Source of the DNA: Amoebidium appalachense
Lineage: Eukaryota; Ichthyosporea
Direction of reading: 5' to 3'
DNA length: 64,000 bases
NCBI GenBank assembly: GCA_963693365.1
Contig: CAVNZM010000008.1
Coordinates: 3,968,001 to 4,032,000 of the forward strand
The translations under genes were made by a program, and so were the position numbers. This document shows positions 40,071-64,000 of the stretch, one piece after another. Below the pieces are notes generated by a model, which saw only the letters and a list, made by a program, of their open reading frames with translations, made no database searches and was not told the origin of the DNA. How positions within the stretch are numbered: position 1 is the first letter of the stretch; every line of letters begins with the position of its first letter.

Positions 40071-40280
40071 ATTTTCACACAGTGTTCAGGTATCTCATTA
40101 TGCACGTGTTACAACTGGATAACTCGTGAAGTTTTTATTGTCTTCTCAGTATGCCGTGCATACTTGTATATCTTTCCGTCGAATAAATCCAGTCAAAAGA
40201 AAAAAAAAAGTTTTTATTGTCTTCTCAGTATGCCGTGCATACTTGCATATCTTACCGTCGAATAAATCCAGTCAAAAGAA
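40071..40280. repeat. Inverted repeat, right arm plus tandem copy
   Basis: 40071-40200 mirrors the left arm. After an A-run, about 70 bp of the outer part is repeated directly (40211-40280), differing at only a couple of bases. Confidence 0.9.
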
Positions 40281-40764
40281 AAATTTTGCAAATCGTAATG
40301 GCGGGATTCGTCTCATTTACGACCCGTATAGACCCCCGATATTTTTAATGTTACAACTTTTTTGAAAAATATTATACTACCTTAGCAATTACACACCCGA
40401 TAGACAAAACAGGGCTTCGTATTCCCCTCTGGAGTGCCAAAAATAACCAACCACCTGACCACTTTTACCTGGGAAAGCACCCGTTTTTGTATGGAAACAC
40501 ACCAAAAACACTATTGTAGCCTATTTCACTGCTGCGAAAAACCAATACAGCACCTCGCAGCGCTACTCGTATTGACCTCCTGGGCTTAATCATAAATATG
40601 ACGATATTGAGTACGGTAATCATGGTGTTTCTAGATGGCCGTGGTCGTAATTCAACCCCTGGCTGGCGCCCAGCCTTGGCAAACTCCCGAGGTTTGGCCA
40701 CAAAAATGACCCAATCATAAACATGAGAAAATAAAGATTAACCAAGTTTAGCTAAAGTGTGGTT

Positions 40765-40800
40765 TTTGGCGCGAAAATCCCAAATCATCCTGTGACGTCA
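40765..40800 (+). promoter_or_regulatory. E2F site and CRE upstream of RAD50
   Basis: TTTGGCGCGAAA at 40765-40776 matches the full E2F/DP consensus, and TGACGTCA at 40793-40800 is a CRE palindrome. They lie 351-386 bp before the RAD50 ATG. E2F control is known for many replication and repair genes, so the placement makes sense, but activity is inferred. Confidence 0.6.
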
Positions 40801-41150
40801 CCGCAAAGATGCTGACTGTACGTACGTGCCAGGCGTGCAGTGTGCTCTGTTGAGTCTAACAAACCCCACCGATTCCAAGTTTACGACCTGATGGTGAAGG
40901 AGGGTTATATGCTTACCGGTTTACTCACTTTATAATCTAGCTTGCAAACAGTTATATCTAGTGGGTTTCTCTATTTTCTTTCTTTCTTTCTTTTTTTTTT
41001 TCTTTTCTTTTTTTGTTGCAAAGGCCCACGCAGCAGTAGTTTTCACGCTGGCCCTCCCTCTCTTTGGCCTCTGAAGAAACACACACACACGTCGCCGCCG
41101 TCCACACTTGCACACGCACGCTTGTACAGCGTGTGCGTGTTGTTTCAGTC

Positions 41151-64000
<22,850 letters not shown>

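Larger units (their letters stand above)
37499..40280 (-). mobile_element. Decayed reverse-transcriptase element with terminal inverted repeats
   Basis: On the minus strand, frames at 40105-39821, 39817-39308, 39519-38959, 38905-38456 and 38440-38258 read as one reverse transcriptase broken by stops and shifts. Diagnostic blocks in order are LNPRKACGPDALP (RT 1), VVFIDLKNAYDTVP (palm, first Asp), GLLFADDIVL (catalytic ADD) and STYDYLGIPF (thumb side). These fit a non-LTR (LINE-type) RT. Near 37780 a CNFC...HVDRC stretch may be a C-terminal zinc finger. No endonuclease is seen. The coding part is enclosed by inverted repeats 37499-37626 and 40071-40200, and the 5' arm has an extra 70-bp tandem copy to 40280. 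The element is not functional as it stands. Confidence 0.85.

Overview
This is nuclear DNA from an intron-rich eukaryote. Two multi-exon genes (PRPF38A and RAD50) can be followed exon by exon with GT-AG introns. Introns and spacers are packed with microsatellites ((CA)n, (CT)n, (GA)n), long C/G homopolymers and decayed repeats, while coding exons are short and clean. Promoters show TATA, CCAAT and CRE-like (TGACGTCA) elements. The lineage cannot be fixed from the window. A protist or unicellular relative of animals/fungi would fit, but this is a guess. I see no rRNA, tRNA, CRISPR array or operon.

Layout: (1) 1-1.5 kb, an intronless membrane-protein gene (DUF2306-like). (2) 1.8-4.8 kb, simple repeats plus a displaced copy of a PRPF38A intron segment. 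(3) 4.8-6.3 kb minus, a C2H2 zinc-finger gene broken by several frameshifts. (4) 8.6-19.9 kb minus, PRPF38A (pre-mRNA splicing factor), 11 exons, 595 aa predicted. (5) 20.4-21.8 kb plus, an intronless Sua5/YrdC threonylcarbamoyl-AMP synthase gene divergent from PRPF38A. (6) 22-27 kb, mostly repeats with an orphan TATA/CCAAT promoter. (7) 27.5-32.4 kb plus, an ABHD4/ABHD5 (CGI-58)-type alpha/beta hydrolase, 7 exons. (8) 34.0-36.1 kb minus, a two-exon DinB-family protein. (9) 37.5-40.3 kb, a decayed reverse-transcriptase element bounded by about 128-bp inverted repeats. (10) 41.15 kb to the window end, plus, RAD50: 31 exons giving 1071 residues, with the C-terminal ATPase half lying beyond the window.

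The genes are unrelated housekeeping functions (splicing, tRNA t6A modification, lipid metabolism, DNA double-strand-break repair) and do not form one pathway. The notable biology is in gene architecture. C-runs sit just inside many RAD50 5' splice sites and CA-runs just before several 3' splice sites. A 359-bp dispersed repeat family lies in the sense orientation in both big genes. A 60-bp tandem duplication copies a PRPF38A splice donor. One RAD50 intron appears to be GC-AG with a long GU/CA self-complementary interior. I did not find a convincing new multi-gene system.
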